From Mariaggregatimicrobium sp964498785 (GTDB lineage: Bacteria; Zhuqueibacterota; Zhuqueibacteria; Thermofontimicrobiales; Thiofontviventaceae): a stretch of DNA of 64,000 nt. Shown one piece after another: positions 18,496-27,009 of this stretch. The stretch is taken from contig CAZCJL010000017.1 in the NCBI GenBank assembly GCA_964498785.1, positions 10,959-74,958 on the forward strand. Reading direction: 5' to 3'. Position 1 is the stretch's first letter. Each line of letters opens with the position of its first letter. The notes beneath the pieces are model-generated. The model ran no database searches. It had not been told where the DNA came from and saw nothing but the letters and a program-made list of their open reading frames with translations. The position numbers and the translations under genes are program-made.

Positions 18496-18867
18496 ATGAG
18501 AAGTACGGTTATTATTAAAGCGATTTCTTTATTTATTTTATCACTACTTATATTTAGTTGTTCATCTGGCAAGGATACGAAAACAACCGAGGATTTATTC
18601 AAAAAACTTTCCAAAATACGCCGAATCGGAGAAGAGCAGAATGTTCGTGAAGTAAAATATCTGATTCGGGAATACGAGCGTTCAAATTCTGATGTGGTAC
18701 GAATTGAAGCAGCAATTGCTTTGGGAAAAATAGGCGACCCACGTGCGATTCCGGCACTGGAGCGAACGCTTCGCATTGAGAAAAAGCAAAACATATTATC
18801 AGCAACGGAAAAGGCTTTGATTTCCATTCAATCGAATGTTAATCAGGATGAGAGAGAATCAAAATAA
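18496..18867 (+). CDS. Small lipoprotein with a HEAT-like repeat
   Basis: The 123-residue product starts with a lipoprotein signal peptide (AISLFILSLLIFSCSS; lipobox ending at the Cys). The mature part contains one clear HEAT/PBS-type helical repeat, VRIEAAIALGKIGDPRAIPA, preceded by KKLSKIRRIGEEQNVREVKY. HEAT motifs usually mediate protein contacts, so a periplasmic or outer-membrane adaptor is plausible; partner unknown. AAGGTGA lies 7 nt before ATG 18496. It appears to be a single-gene unit between the histidine kinase and the FKBP gene. Confidence 0.7.
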   Translation: MRSTVIIKAISLFILSLLIFSCSSGKDTKTTEDLFKKLSKIRRIGEEQNVREVKYLIREYERSNSDVVRIEAAIALGKIGDPRAIPALERTLRIEKKQNILSATEKALISIQSNVNQDERESK

Positions 18868-18942
18868 TCACTATAAAAATTGAATTGTTTAATACAACCT
18901 AAATTTCTAAAATGAATTATAATAATGAAAAAATAGATTTAG

Positions 18943-19017
18943 TGCCCGTGAAACACACGAAATAGTGCTTAATTCAATAAAAATAACATTTCGTGTATTT
19001 TTGTGTGTTTAGTGGGC
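18943..19017. repeat. Intergenic imperfect inverted repeat, CGTGT/ACACG family
   Basis: The left arm contains GCCCGTGAAACACACGAAAT and the right arm ends TTGTGTGTTTAGTGGGC. Read in reverse complement, the right arm matches the left with one 10-nt extra microrepeat. The arms are themselves built of a short-period motif around CACACGAAA. It resembles the hairpin-like filler repeats at 30308-30385 and 31614-31702. It sits in the gap before the FKBP gene; an RNA made here could fold into a long imperfect hairpin. Confidence 0.55.
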
Positions 19018-19152
19018 TACAATTGTATAATAATTTTCTTTTTAGAATTTTCGATACAATATGTATCTTTCATTTCTTTTATGATTAGAACGTTACTTTT
19101 AACTTATCGAAGAAATATATTTATAATTATACTCATGAATTGGAGTAATGCA

Positions 19153-19611
19153 ATGCCAAAAGGTACGAAAGACAATAAAAAAGAAAAAACTGTTAAAAAA
19201 AATGATACAGTTTTCCTGTACTATACAGCTCGTTTAAAGGACGGTAAAATTGTCGGCTCCAACAAAGAAGAGGATCCGCTAAAAATAAATCTTGAAAAAG
19301 ATAATGTTCATAATTCAATTCGGCTGCGGCTAGTGGGAATGAAAGAAGGTGAATCCCAAATTATAACAGTCGCCGCGCAAAATGCATTTGGCACACATAA
19401 AAAAAAGTTGCTTTATAGAATTGATAAAAAAAAACTAAATGAACATAATCCAAGACCCGGCGATTACTTTAAAATACAAAATCCCAAAGGTGAAATTCAA
19501 ACAGCAATAGTCTCTAAAGTCAACGATTCTAAAGTAACTTTAGACGCTAATCATCATCTGGCGGGAAATGATATTATTTACGAAGTCGAATTGGTTAAAA
19601 TATTAAATTAA
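19153..19611 (+). CDS. FKBP-type peptidyl-prolyl cis-trans isomerase (SlyD-like)
   Basis: The 152-residue protein starts at ATG 19153 with TGGAG 7 nt upstream; an in-frame TTG 50 codons earlier would add an AT-rich, unrelated leader. It has the SlyD-type order: FKBP strand VFLYYTARLKDGKIVGSN, LRLVGMKEGESQIITVA, an inserted flap region (HKKKLLYRIDKKKL ... PRPGDYFKI), then LDANHHLAGNDIIYEVELVK, the usual DaNHPLAGk.L.Fev motif. It would catalyse prolyl isomerisation and chaperone folding in the cytoplasm. There is no His-rich metal tail. The very basic N-terminus (KGTKDNKKEKTVKKN) is unusual. Confidence 0.85.
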   Translation: MPKGTKDNKKEKTVKKNDTVFLYYTARLKDGKIVGSNKEEDPLKINLEKDNVHNSIRLRLVGMKEGESQIITVAAQNAFGTHKKKLLYRIDKKKLNEHNPRPGDYFKIQNPKGEIQTAIVSKVNDSKVTLDANHHLAGNDIIYEVELVKILN

Positions 19612-19650
19612 TTTTTGCTTTAACTGATGTTATGAACAAGGAAAATACGA

Positions 19651-20322
19651 ATGCATAAACACTCAAACAAGCCGATAAATGAACAGATCGAAAAAATGTT
19701 CCTTGAAGACAGTTGGCGCGTTTTTAGAATCATATCCGAATTTGTTGAAGGTTTTGAAGAGCTGTCACAAATTGGTGATTGTGTTACTATTTTTGGCTCT
19801 GCTCGCGCAAAGGAAGGAGAAAAGGATTATGAACTGGCACGGGAAATTGCAAAATTACTGGTGAAAGAAAAATATGGCATTATTACTGGCGGGGGCCCCG
19901 GAATCATGGAGGCTGGCAACCGCGGAGCTATGGAAGCGGGCGGAAATTCAATCGGATTAAATATTGATTTACCATTTGAGCAAAAACCGAATCCGTACGC
20001 AAATATTCAAATTGAATTCCGCTACTTTTTTGTTCGTAAAGTGATGTTTGTAAAATATGCCAAAGCATTCGTTATTCTGCCAGGTGGCTTTGGTACCATG
20101 GATGAGCTTTTTGAATCATTAACGCTTATTCAGACTTTTCGAATAAGCAAATTTCCGGTTGTGTTGGTCGGCGAATCGTACTGGAAGGGATTGATCGATT
20201 GGCTGCAAAATTCAGTCTTAAAAAAAAACAAAGTTGGAAAACAGGACATCGAATTGTTCAACGTTACGGATGACCCGGTAAACGTTGTAAAAATTATAAA
20301 TGATTTTTATCAAGCAAAATAG
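19651..20322 (+). CDS. TIGR00730-type Rossmann-fold protein (LOG family)
   Basis: The 223-residue protein shows both family motifs, GGGPGIMEAGNRGAMEAGG and PGGFGTMDELFESLT. LOG-family proteins hydrolyse nucleotide 5'-monophosphates of the cytokinin type, releasing base and ribose 5-phosphate, and related lysine-decarboxylase-like proteins have nucleosidase activity. The N-terminus DSWRVFRIISEFVEGFEEL matches the longer bacterial subgroup. It lies 39 nt after the FKBP gene, likely in one transcript, and is followed by about 1.1 kb without a convincing gene. Confidence 0.9.
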   Translation: MHKHSNKPINEQIEKMFLEDSWRVFRIISEFVEGFEELSQIGDCVTIFGSARAKEGEKDYELAREIAKLLVKEKYGIITGGGPGIMEAGNRGAMEAGGNSIGLNIDLPFEQKPNPYANIQIEFRYFFVRKVMFVKYAKAFVILPGGFGTMDELFESLTLIQTFRISKFPVVLVGESYWKGLIDWLQNSVLKKNKVGKQDIELFNVTDDPVNVVKIINDFYQAK

Positions 20323-21308
20323 AATTTGGGATCAGATTAAAAGTCTTATTATTGATGATTCCTGTGAACTGAGGCTTCTCTCATAAAAACGATTATTATA
20401 AAAATTCGGTTTAAGATACAAATTTAGAATTTTGGTTTTTTAATTCAGCCTTTTTTACCAGAGAATAAATATTTTTTTATGATCGCTAATTACAATCGCG
20501 TAATCCACTCACCTCCGATTAAACCTGCGGAAAGATGCCGCTTAAAATCTCCTTTGTTTCTGTATTGTTTAAATATGAAATATATCACGATACCTCTGTG
20601 AGCAAAATCAAATGTCTGGTTGTACAAAAAAATTACGATTTCCTGAAAAATATTTTTGTCAAAGTAGTAAATTGCTGGTATAATAAAACAGGTGCAATAG
20701 ATGAAAATACTACCAGCAGAGGACATGGTCTGGATAAAAATGTTATCGTGAATTTTGGCAAAATTGTACGAAAAATTACCAGTTGCTCTCAAAAAATAAT
20801 CAAAAGAAAGATGTTAAAATCGATGCTCGTTAATTTATTATCAATGCAAAATAAGCCGATAACGTGGCAACGATCATAGAAAGCCCCCCCCCAAAAAAAA
20901 ATCGAAACAGATCGAAATGTACCGTATAACTGCTTCGAATTAGCACCTGAGCGATAACAATGTAGCATGTTTGTATTTAGCTGTTTCGTGCCTACTACGA
21001 ATAAAGTATTTGATGGCTTTGGAGCTGGTTTGACACAATTCGTATATCAATATAAATATTTTTATTTTATTAGTGATTGAACAAAAACAGCGAAACTGTC
21101 ATCCTAAATGCGCTGTCTTTTTGGCGAGTGAAGAATCTCATTCCACGAAACTTAGTAAAGACAGGCGCTTATTGGTGTGATCCGCCTCGGCGAATTCGTT
21201 TCCTGGGAAGCGGGATCTCCAGAATAACAATTTTTTGAGTTTTCGTTCAGGCACTAATTAGTTATATATATGTAATATAGGTAATCATATTCCATTAATG
21301 TTGTTAGG
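20323..21308. other. About 1 kb apparently non-coding region
   Basis: Open frames exist on both strands (20535-20879 + and 20490-20792 -), but they are mutually antisense, match no family I know, and lack good ribosome-binding sites. A C9-A9 homopolymer junction starts at 20884. A TGTCATCCT-type dispersed repeat occupies about 21097-21229, and the sigma-54 promoter follows at 21309. The rest could be decayed coding sequence or an untranslated RNA; I see no tRNA fold or riboswitch signature. Confidence 0.5.
21097..21229. repeat. TGTCATCCT-type dispersed element with imperfect terminal inverted repeats
   Basis: The stretch begins TGTCATCCTAAATGCG and ends CGGGATCTCCAGAATAACA; the outer nine bases of each end match as inverted repeats at 7 of 9 positions. 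Internally it has GAGTGAAGAATCTCATTCC, the hallmark of the non-coding GTCATCCTGA...GAAGAATCTC repeats seen in many FCB and related genomes. This copy is degenerate. Its function is unknown; a non-autonomous mobile element is one idea. Confidence 0.5.
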
Positions 21309-21324
21309 TGGCACGATGATTGCA
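21309..21324 (+). promoter_or_regulatory. Sigma-54 (RpoN) -24/-12 promoter
   Basis: The bases TGGCAC, five spacer bases GATGA, then TTGCA give a perfect match to the sigma-54 consensus with correct spacing. It lies 107 nt upstream of the receiver gene start at 21431 on the same strand, so the receiver is predicted to be RpoN-dependent and to need an enhancer-binding activator. No activator gene is in the window. Confidence 0.75.
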
Positions 21325-21430
21325 AAGAAATTTAATTTTATTCGTCATATTTTAAATATATATCAAAATATGAATTGTATATTGACCATCGTAAACAACT
21401 CAATCAGACATTCAACTTTGGGAGGCATCG

Positions 21431-21832
21431 ATGCCTAAAACAACAGTGATGGTTGTGGATGATAATGCAGAAATCAGACTATTTTTCAAAAACGTGCTGG
21501 ACGTTCTGCACTATGATTCAGTTCTTGCCGAAAACGGCATAGAGGCTTTAAAACTTTTTAAGGCAGTCAATCCGGACATTGTATTTCTGGACATTAAATT
21601 GCCCTTTATTAACGGGATTGAAATCCTGAACCGAATGCGGCATCTGGACGACGAAAAAAGAATTCAGATTATCATGATTACCGGAAATCATGATCAAACA
21701 ATTGCCCGCCAGGTAATCGAACTTGGTGCTTATGATTATGTGAGCAAACCAATAGATTTTGACAGTATAAAATTACTCTGTGAAAAAGCAGAACATGAAT
21801 TTGAAAAAATTAATGAAAAATGTGAAGTCTAA
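21431..21832 (+). CDS. Single-domain response regulator (CheY-like receiver)
   Basis: The 133-residue protein is a complete receiver domain with nothing attached: acidic pair VVDDNAE, phosphoacceptor Asp54 in VFLDIKLPF, Thr in IIMITGNHD, and Lys in YVSKPIDF. Stand-alone receivers relay phosphate or bind a target protein, as CheY and Spo0F do. TTGGGAGGCATCG precedes the ATG. Transcription probably starts from the sigma-54 promoter at 21309-21324. The PAS kinase at 16989-18221 is the nearest orphan kinase and a possible partner. Confidence 0.92.
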   Translation: MPKTTVMVVDDNAEIRLFFKNVLDVLHYDSVLAENGIEALKLFKAVNPDIVFLDIKLPFINGIEILNRMRHLDDEKRIQIIMITGNHDQTIARQVIELGAYDYVSKPIDFDSIKLLCEKAEHEFEKINEKCEV

Positions 21833-21852
21833 TAGCAATCTGCTTTGAATTA

Positions 21853-21888
21853 AAAACGACTGCGGATACTATGGAAAGCAGTCGTTTT
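21853..21888. terminator. Bidirectional rho-independent terminator
   Basis: A perfect 11-bp stem AAAACGACTGC / GCAGTCGTTTT with a 14-nt loop is followed by a T run to 21890 on the + strand and has an A run before it, so it works in both directions. It separates the receiver gene (+) from the LolA-like gene (-), which converge here. Confidence 0.85.
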
Positions 21889-21908
21889 TTAGGGTATGAG
21901 TTCCATAA

Positions 21909-22646
21909 CTATTTTCTGAGTGATGCTTTTGAAAACACATAATCGGGAATGTCTGCATTAAACTCAATGGATTCGATGATGAACTCTGTGCCATCACCTG
22001 TTTTCAACTCATCTTTAAAAATAACCCGGCTCGCAATCCAGCGATTATCTTCTTTCATCGTTTCTACAACATTGGTTGATTTCAACAATTTTCCGCTTTT
22101 CGCGAACCGTTCTTCTTTTAAAACCAAATATCGTTGCTTATCTACCCATACCCGTCGTGATTGATATGCTAAATCTTGCTTTTTACCGGTTAAATCCAGT
22201 TTCCAGCATAATCGTCCATTTGTCGTATCTTCGCCGGTAATTGTTGCCGAATACAAATTATGTAACTTTGGGTCTTCCATCATGTCTTCATAAGACAAAT
22301 CCGACCCCATAACCGATTGGCGTAGTAAATGTCCGGCAATCCGAATAATGCGATCTGTAGATGGAGAATAGGTCCACAACTGATCTTTTAGTTTTAGCAT
22401 TTTTGTCCCTTTTTCCCGCGCAGGTGCGAGATACTCGGTAAATGATTTTTCAGTACCCAGCAGCCAGGATTTTGCTTCGATGGTACGGCTACCGCGTCGG
22501 CTATGGATAATCATTTTTGAGACAACGATTTTATTATCTGCGCTGATATTTTTATCCACCTGCGTCAAAATCTCATCTCCATCAGGTGTTTGCGCCATTA
22601 ACAGCAACGGGAGCATTATTAAAAACACACTGCATAATTTTTTCAT
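21909..22646 (-). CDS. LolA-like outer-membrane lipoprotein-sorting protein
   Basis: The 245-residue protein has a signal peptide (CSVFLIMLPLLLMAQTP) and the PF17131-type LolA-like fold: DEILTQVDKNI, MIIHSRRGSRTIEAKSW, KGTKMLKLKDQLWTYSPSTD, RQSVMGSDLSYEDMM and YLVLKEERFAKSGKLLKS. Family members are periplasmic and carry lipoproteins or other lipids. Its start overlaps the permease stop by 4 nt (ATGA), so it is translated with the two FtsX-type permeases and the ATPase. The set resembles a dedicated lipid or lipoprotein export machine distinct from housekeeping Lol. Confidence 0.85.
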   Translation of the reverse strand: MKKLCSVFLIMLPLLLMAQTPDGDEILTQVDKNISADNKIVVSKMIIHSRRGSRTIEAKSWLLGTEKSFTEYLAPAREKGTKMLKLKDQLWTYSPSTDRIIRIAGHLLRQSVMGSDLSYEDMMEDPKLHNLYSATITGEDTTNGRLCWKLDLTGKKQDLAYQSRRVWVDKQRYLVLKEERFAKSGKLLKSTNVVETMKEDNRWIASRVIFKDELKTGDGTEFIIESIEFNADIPDYVFSKASLRK

Positions 22647-23917
22647 ACTTCAAGCTCCTTAAAAAGTTGTGATGTCTGTCTTTTGTAAATCCCGATCCCG
22701 GAAATTGCCGTGCCCAGTAACATTGCCAGCAATCCGGGTAAAAATCCGACAAAGAACGCGACAGGAGTAATTCGGGCGCGAATGACATTGGAAATCATCA
22801 TCGACGCGTTTTGCATCATCGATGATATATCGATTCCTTTTACCTGTAGATAATAGGACACCGCCAATCCGAGCAGCGTTCCCATCGCCGAGCCGATGAA
22901 ACCGATCATCAGGGATTCGGCGAGCATGGCCCGATAGACATGCCCTTTATTTTCGCCGATTGCCAGCCGCACGCCAATCTCGCCGTACCGCCGCAACCCG
23001 CTGATGAGCCCGGCATTCCACAATACCATGGACATCACGAATACAAACAGCGTAATCATTGCGACAAAAATACCGCGGGTCATATCGAGCAGGTATGCGA
23101 TTCCTCCCCCTTCGCGCAGTGTTTTCATGATCGGCGAAAACTCATCCTCCGGCTGTAGATATTTTTCATTGAATTCAGTGGCGATTGACTGCGCCTGTTT
23201 ATCGTGATAAATATCATTTTCAAAAAATCCGAAAATCTCTCCCGCACCATTTGGCATGTCCAGTGTGTACTGAATATCAGAAAGATCGGCAAGCATCGCG
23301 CCGCGATCCAGCACGGTTACACCAAACCGGAGCGTGCCGACAACAGTGAAATTGCTCATCGTCATTCCGCCAAAAGCAGATGAGCTGATCAGTGTGGCAG
23401 TTTCACCGATTGTCACATCCAATTTTTCTGCAAACGTTTCGCTGATGAGAATTTCACCGGAATCTTCGGGGAAGCGTCCGCGCACCAGCGAATTGTTCAG
23501 ATTCAATATGGTTCTTTCAGGAGAAGTCTTATCGATTAAATTTATCGCCATTCCAACGACAGGTCCCTGCGCCCGTGTCTCCCCGTTTTCATCGGGAATA
23601 TCAAGCAATCCGCCGAATTGAATGCGCGGCAGCCAGATCATGTCCGGATATTTTTGATTTAAATCTTCCAACAAACTGCTGACATTCACCAGAGCAAGAT
23701 CGTTCGGCACCTGATCAGATTCACGGGCATACGCCTGCGTGGTTATTTTTAAATGCCCGTTGGAAAAATGAGCGCTCGCGTTCACCATATCATTTTGCGC
23801 CCCTTTTATCCAGCAATACCCAAGAACAGTTAACGCGACACCTGTAATGACGACCAGTATCGGGAACAAACTTCGGGAACGGTCGCGTAATAAACCTTTT
23901 AATAAGAATTTTATCAT
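22643..23917 (-). CDS. FtsX/MacB-type ABC transporter permease (second)
   Basis: The 424-residue permease has the MacB/LolC/E layout: a first membrane span near residues 15-40 (LFPILVVITGVALTVLGY), a large periplasmic domain (about 40-280) and three C-terminal spans (MITLFVFVMSMVLWNAGLIS, GFIGSAMGTLLGLAVSYYL, FFVGFLPGLLAMLLGTAISG). The cytoplasmic RRYGEIGVRLAIGENKGHVY is the coupling-helix region that docks on the ATPase. It overlaps both neighbours by 4 nt. Such mechanotransmission permeases drive periplasmic events rather than membrane passage of a substrate. Confidence 0.88.
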   Translation of the reverse strand: MIKFLLKGLLRDRSRSLFPILVVITGVALTVLGYCWIKGAQNDMVNASAHFSNGHLKITTQAYARESDQVPNDLALVNVSSLLEDLNQKYPDMIWLPRIQFGGLLDIPDENGETRAQGPVVGMAINLIDKTSPERTILNLNNSLVRGRFPEDSGEILISETFAEKLDVTIGETATLISSSAFGGMTMSNFTVVGTLRFGVTVLDRGAMLADLSDIQYTLDMPNGAGEIFGFFENDIYHDKQAQSIATEFNEKYLQPEDEFSPIMKTLREGGGIAYLLDMTRGIFVAMITLFVFVMSMVLWNAGLISGLRRYGEIGVRLAIGENKGHVYRAMLAESLMIGFIGSAMGTLLGLAVSYYLQVKGIDISSMMQNASMMISNVIRARITPVAFFVGFLPGLLAMLLGTAISGIGIYKRQTSQLFKELEV

Positions 23918-25086
23918 GACAATTTTCCTCTCAATGCATCAGTCGGTTTCAATTTTGCGATTCGACGGGTTGGCAGGTAACTGACAATAGTCGTTACGAT
24001 CAGGATGAACACTGTAGTGCCGAGAACAAGCCCGGTGCTATACATCGGAAATATCTTTTCACCAATAGCAAATCCGTACTCATCTGTGGACTGTGGCAAT
24101 CCAATCCCCTGTTTTGCAAAAAAGATGAGCAACGGCACGCCGTAAATTGCCGCGACAACCGCAGCCAGCGCACCCTGCATCGCACCTTCTGTTGTGAATA
24201 ATTCGATGACTCGCACCCGTGTCATGCCCAGCGCCATTAGCGTTCCCATTTCCTTACGCCGCCGGAAAATCGAAAGCACCTGTGTATTGAAAATCGCCAG
24301 CATTGCCAGAAACAGCAACATGGCGTACATAATGGAAGCACCCGCGGTTTTCGATTTTACCATTTCCTGAATATCTTTTAATAAATAGTCATGGGTTTTA
24401 AAATTCCACCCGGCAACACTTTCCGGGTCCGTTACATCTTTGCTAACAGTAACAAGAGTTGCCTCGTTTTCCATTCTTGTCATCTGCCGCAGCTTTTCCA
24501 ACGGCAGCCAGATTTGTCCTGCATCCACACTTTGTACGGTCGTTTTCATAATTTGTACGATTCGGACATCCACAGCATCGAACATGCCATTTTTATCTCT
24601 CCAGCGAATTGTCAGATAATCGCCGATACGTAAATTCGAACTTTCCGCCATCCTGGTACCGATAAGGGCTGGTAGTTCCTCGTCTTCATTTTCAAGAAAA
24701 TACGATGGTAAATTGATAATGTTCTGTTCCGGATCAATCCCCTTGAGCAAAATTGTCTTCATACGGCCATTTGGATAAGCAGTTCCCTGGGTGATTAGAA
24801 TCGGTTTTGCCTGTTTTGCACGGATCAGGTTTTGCAAATCCGCGGGCAATTTTGCATGCGCGTCCTGTAATGACAGCGGATCGTAAGGATCGTAATTTTC
24901 GTTCCAATACTGACCACCGCCGTATTCCGTATCTATCATTGTTGTGACGACCTGGGCGTTCATGCCATTATATATCCCCTGCGTCCAGATGATGAACACA
25001 AATGCAAACGACAGAACGATCACGTTCAGACAGGTGCGCAGCCCGGCGCCGACAATGTTTTTGTATGCAAGTTTGAATATTATCAT
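23914..25086 (-). CDS. FtsX/MacB-type ABC transporter permease (first)
   Basis: A 390-residue paralogous permease with the same topology: N-terminal span (CLNVIVLSFAFVFIIWTQG), large periplasmic domain (MacB_PCD-like), coupling segment FRRRKEMGTLMALGMTRVRV and two further C-terminal spans ending in YLPTRRIAKLKPTDALRGKL, the usual P..ri..l.P..aLr tail. Its stop overlaps the next permease start as ATGA, 15 nt after the ATPase gene. Two different permeases plus one ATPase match a LolCDE-like heterodimer. Confidence 0.88.
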   Translation of the reverse strand: MIIFKLAYKNIVGAGLRTCLNVIVLSFAFVFIIWTQGIYNGMNAQVVTTMIDTEYGGGQYWNENYDPYDPLSLQDAHAKLPADLQNLIRAKQAKPILITQGTAYPNGRMKTILLKGIDPEQNIINLPSYFLENEDEELPALIGTRMAESSNLRIGDYLTIRWRDKNGMFDAVDVRIVQIMKTTVQSVDAGQIWLPLEKLRQMTRMENEATLVTVSKDVTDPESVAGWNFKTHDYLLKDIQEMVKSKTAGASIMYAMLLFLAMLAIFNTQVLSIFRRRKEMGTLMALGMTRVRVIELFTTEGAMQGALAAVVAAIYGVPLLIFFAKQGIGLPQSTDEYGFAIGEKIFPMYSTGLVLGTTVFILIVTTIVSYLPTRRIAKLKPTDALRGKLS

Positions 25087-25101
25087 TTTTTGCCTCGATT
25101 C

Positions 25102-25800
25102 TTAAGCTTTAATTTTTTCGTCTTTCACCACTTTCCCGTCAAACAATGAAATTTTTCGATGCAAATATTGAATAACTTTCTCATCATGGGTTGAAAAAAT
25201 AAACGTTGTTTTTAAATCGCTGTTCAGTTTTTCCATCATTTGCAAGATATTGTGAGAATTTTCTGCATCGAGGTTGGCAGTGGGTTCATCTGCCAGAACA
25301 ATTTTCGGTTGCTTTACCATGGCTCTGGCAATTGCCACCCGCTGGCACTGCCCACCAGAAAGCTGCGCTGGTTTGGAATCTGCCCGGCCTTTTAGATGAA
25401 CCCATTCCAGCGCCTTCATTACCATTTCTCTGCGCTCGGAATCGCTTTTGCCCAACAGCAGCAACGGGAATTCCACGTTCTCAAATACTGTGTAAACCGG
25501 CAACAGATTAAATGTTTGAAAAATGAATCCTAAATGTTCATTTCGCAGTCGTGCCGCCATTTTATTGGATAACTTTGAGATATCCTGTCCCAACGTTAAT
25601 GCGCTGCCGCTCGTCGGTACATCCAGGGAACCGACGATATTCAGAAAAGTTGTTTTGCCGGAACCACTGGGACCTACGAGCCCTGCGAATTCACCCTTTT
25701 TGATTTCTAAATTTACATCTTCAAGGGCAATTAGATTTTGTGATCCCATCGCAAATGTCTTTGTCAGATTTTCTGTCTTTATTAAAACCGAATTTTCCAT
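25102..25800 (-). CDS. MacB/LolD-family ABC transporter ATP-binding protein
   Basis: The 232-residue ATPase is complete: Walker A GPSGSGKTTFLNIVGSLD, Q-loop FIFQTFNLLPVYTVFENVEF, signature QLSGGQCQRVAIARAM, Walker B KIVLADEPTANLD and switch histidine FSTHDEKVI. The LLPVYTVFENVE stretch is characteristic of the LolD/MacB/FtsE group. It energises the two permeases encoded downstream. The gene follows the beta-barrel-like gene with a 70-nt gap that contains a 7-bp hairpin (25839-25857). Confidence 0.93.
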   Translation of the reverse strand: MENSVLIKTENLTKTFAMGSQNLIALEDVNLEIKKGEFAGLVGPSGSGKTTFLNIVGSLDVPTSGSALTLGQDISKLSNKMAARLRNEHLGFIFQTFNLLPVYTVFENVEFPLLLLGKSDSERREMVMKALEWVHLKGRADSKPAQLSGGQCQRVAIARAMVKQPKIVLADEPTANLDAENSHNILQMMEKLNSDLKTTFIFSTHDEKVIQYLHRKISLFDGKVVKDEKIKA

Positions 25801-25838
25801 TTTTCCCTTCCTGTTCGTTTATGCTCAAAACAACCCTT

Positions 25839-25857
25839 CGAAGGTTCGGGACCTTCG
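25839..25857. repeat. Intercistronic hairpin of the CCTTCGAAGG type
   Basis: CGAAGGT, loop TCGGG, ACCTTCG gives a perfect 7-bp hairpin, overlapping a 10-bp palindrome CCTTCGAAGG at 25835-25844. It lies between two genes of the same - strand transcript, so it may tune the ratio of the beta-barrel-like protein to the ABC genes or be a fragment of a dispersed repeat. Confidence 0.45.
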
Positions 25858-25870
25858 CACGGGTAGCAGT

Positions 25871-26986
25871 TCAATGATTATATACAACCATAATTTGAAA
25901 TCCCCTCCGCATCATAAACAATTGCTGCTGCCCTGATTGTACGAATAACTGCTGCTCAGGATTCCAAAATCCGAGTAAATGAATGCTCCAATTATCATAC
26001 GTCCGGGTGATATTGAAAAACCGGTAAAACTGTTCGCTCTGCCAGTCATAATATAAAATCCCCGCGAATTGATCCATAAGTCCCGGCGGATAATCAAACA
26101 TCAACGCAGATAATTTATACGATTTTCCTGCTCCGGTAAATTTTTCAGAGCGATGCAGGAGGAAATGCTCTCCTGAAAAATGCAGCCCGTTTCCCACATC
26201 GAAAGTATAATCCGCGCCGATAGTGGCCAATTGCTGATATTCCAACGAAATATAGGGATTGTCGTAATGCGACAACACGCCCTCGAACCAGAATCCGATA
26301 CCATAATCCCATTTTCCGTCCAGAGCGAACCGGTTTTCCGTATGTCCGTTTATAATTGATGCTTCTGGTAGAGATAATTTTCGATGATGCACCGAGAAAG
26401 CAATTTCACCATTGAGCAACGGCATTTGAAATCTACCGCCGAATTCCGGAGCATCTTTTTTGGGCGAATAGAATTCCATACCCTTCGTTTCGTTATTGCT
26501 GTAAAGTCCCCACAACCAGATATTGGCGTTATTTAAAAAATAGTATCGCAACAGCAACGCATATACGCCATCAGTAATCTGTAGCGGATCGCGGGGATCG
26601 ATTCGATCAAACCACATTAACGGGCGCATGAGCATCGCGGCGCCAAAATTTATTTTCTGCAAGCCCAGCCGCGCTTCGAAATTGGCAGCGGAATAACGCG
26701 CCCACAATCTGTAAAACTTGATTTCGCCGTCTGATGTGACGTTATCCCGCGAATGAACTTGCCCGAATCGATATGCATTCACCGAACCGACGAAATCGAC
26801 AGTCTGCGCATTCCCCACCTCCTTTGCAATCATTAACTCCGGCAGATAGCGAATCCCGACGTAGGTTTCGGTGTCTGCATTCCGATTGATCATTCCCCAT
26901 CCGGAAAGCTGGCCTTTTAGCCCGGTAGTCTGCGAAAAAAGCAATGTGTGAATTAATAAAAATGAAGCTAAAAAGTAATATTTCAT
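25871..26986 (-). CDS. Predicted outer-membrane beta-barrel protein of the ABC export operon
   Basis: The product begins with a signal peptide (KYYFLASFLLIHTLLFSQ) and then alternates short amphipathic, aromatic-rich strands typical of a porin-like barrel (GLKGQLSGWGMINRNAD, FEARLGLQKINFGAAML, GIGFWFEGVLSHYDNPYISL). I do not recognise a named family. The segment LQKINFGAAMLMRPLMWFDR resembles one seen in DUF1302-like or alginate-porin-like proteins, but not firmly. Start 26986 is preferred because GGAG lies 7 nt upstream; ATG 26992 sits too close to it. Position ahead of the ABC genes suggests the outer-membrane partner of the export system. Confidence 0.65.
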   Translation of the reverse strand: MKYYFLASFLLIHTLLFSQTTGLKGQLSGWGMINRNADTETYVGIRYLPELMIAKEVGNAQTVDFVGSVNAYRFGQVHSRDNVTSDGEIKFYRLWARYSAANFEARLGLQKINFGAAMLMRPLMWFDRIDPRDPLQITDGVYALLLRYYFLNNANIWLWGLYSNNETKGMEFYSPKKDAPEFGGRFQMPLLNGEIAFSVHHRKLSLPEASIINGHTENRFALDGKWDYGIGFWFEGVLSHYDNPYISLEYQQLATIGADYTFDVGNGLHFSGEHFLLHRSEKFTGAGKSYKLSALMFDYPPGLMDQFAGILYYDWQSEQFYRFFNITRTYDNWSIHLLGFWNPEQQLFVQSGQQQLFMMRRGFQIMVVYNH

Positions 26987-27009
26987 TATCATTCTCCGTT
27001 ATATGGAGT

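Noticed and set aside
19003..19152. Longer N-terminus of the FKBP protein from the in-frame upstream start
   Set aside because: The extra 50 residues are hydrophobic AT-rich translation overlapping a repeat, and a good ribosome-binding site sits before ATG 19153.
20490..20879. Antisense pair of ORFs of about 100 codons as genes
   Set aside because: They overlap each other on opposite strands, resemble no family, and lack ribosome-binding sites; their amino-acid content looks like translated AT-rich non-coding DNA.
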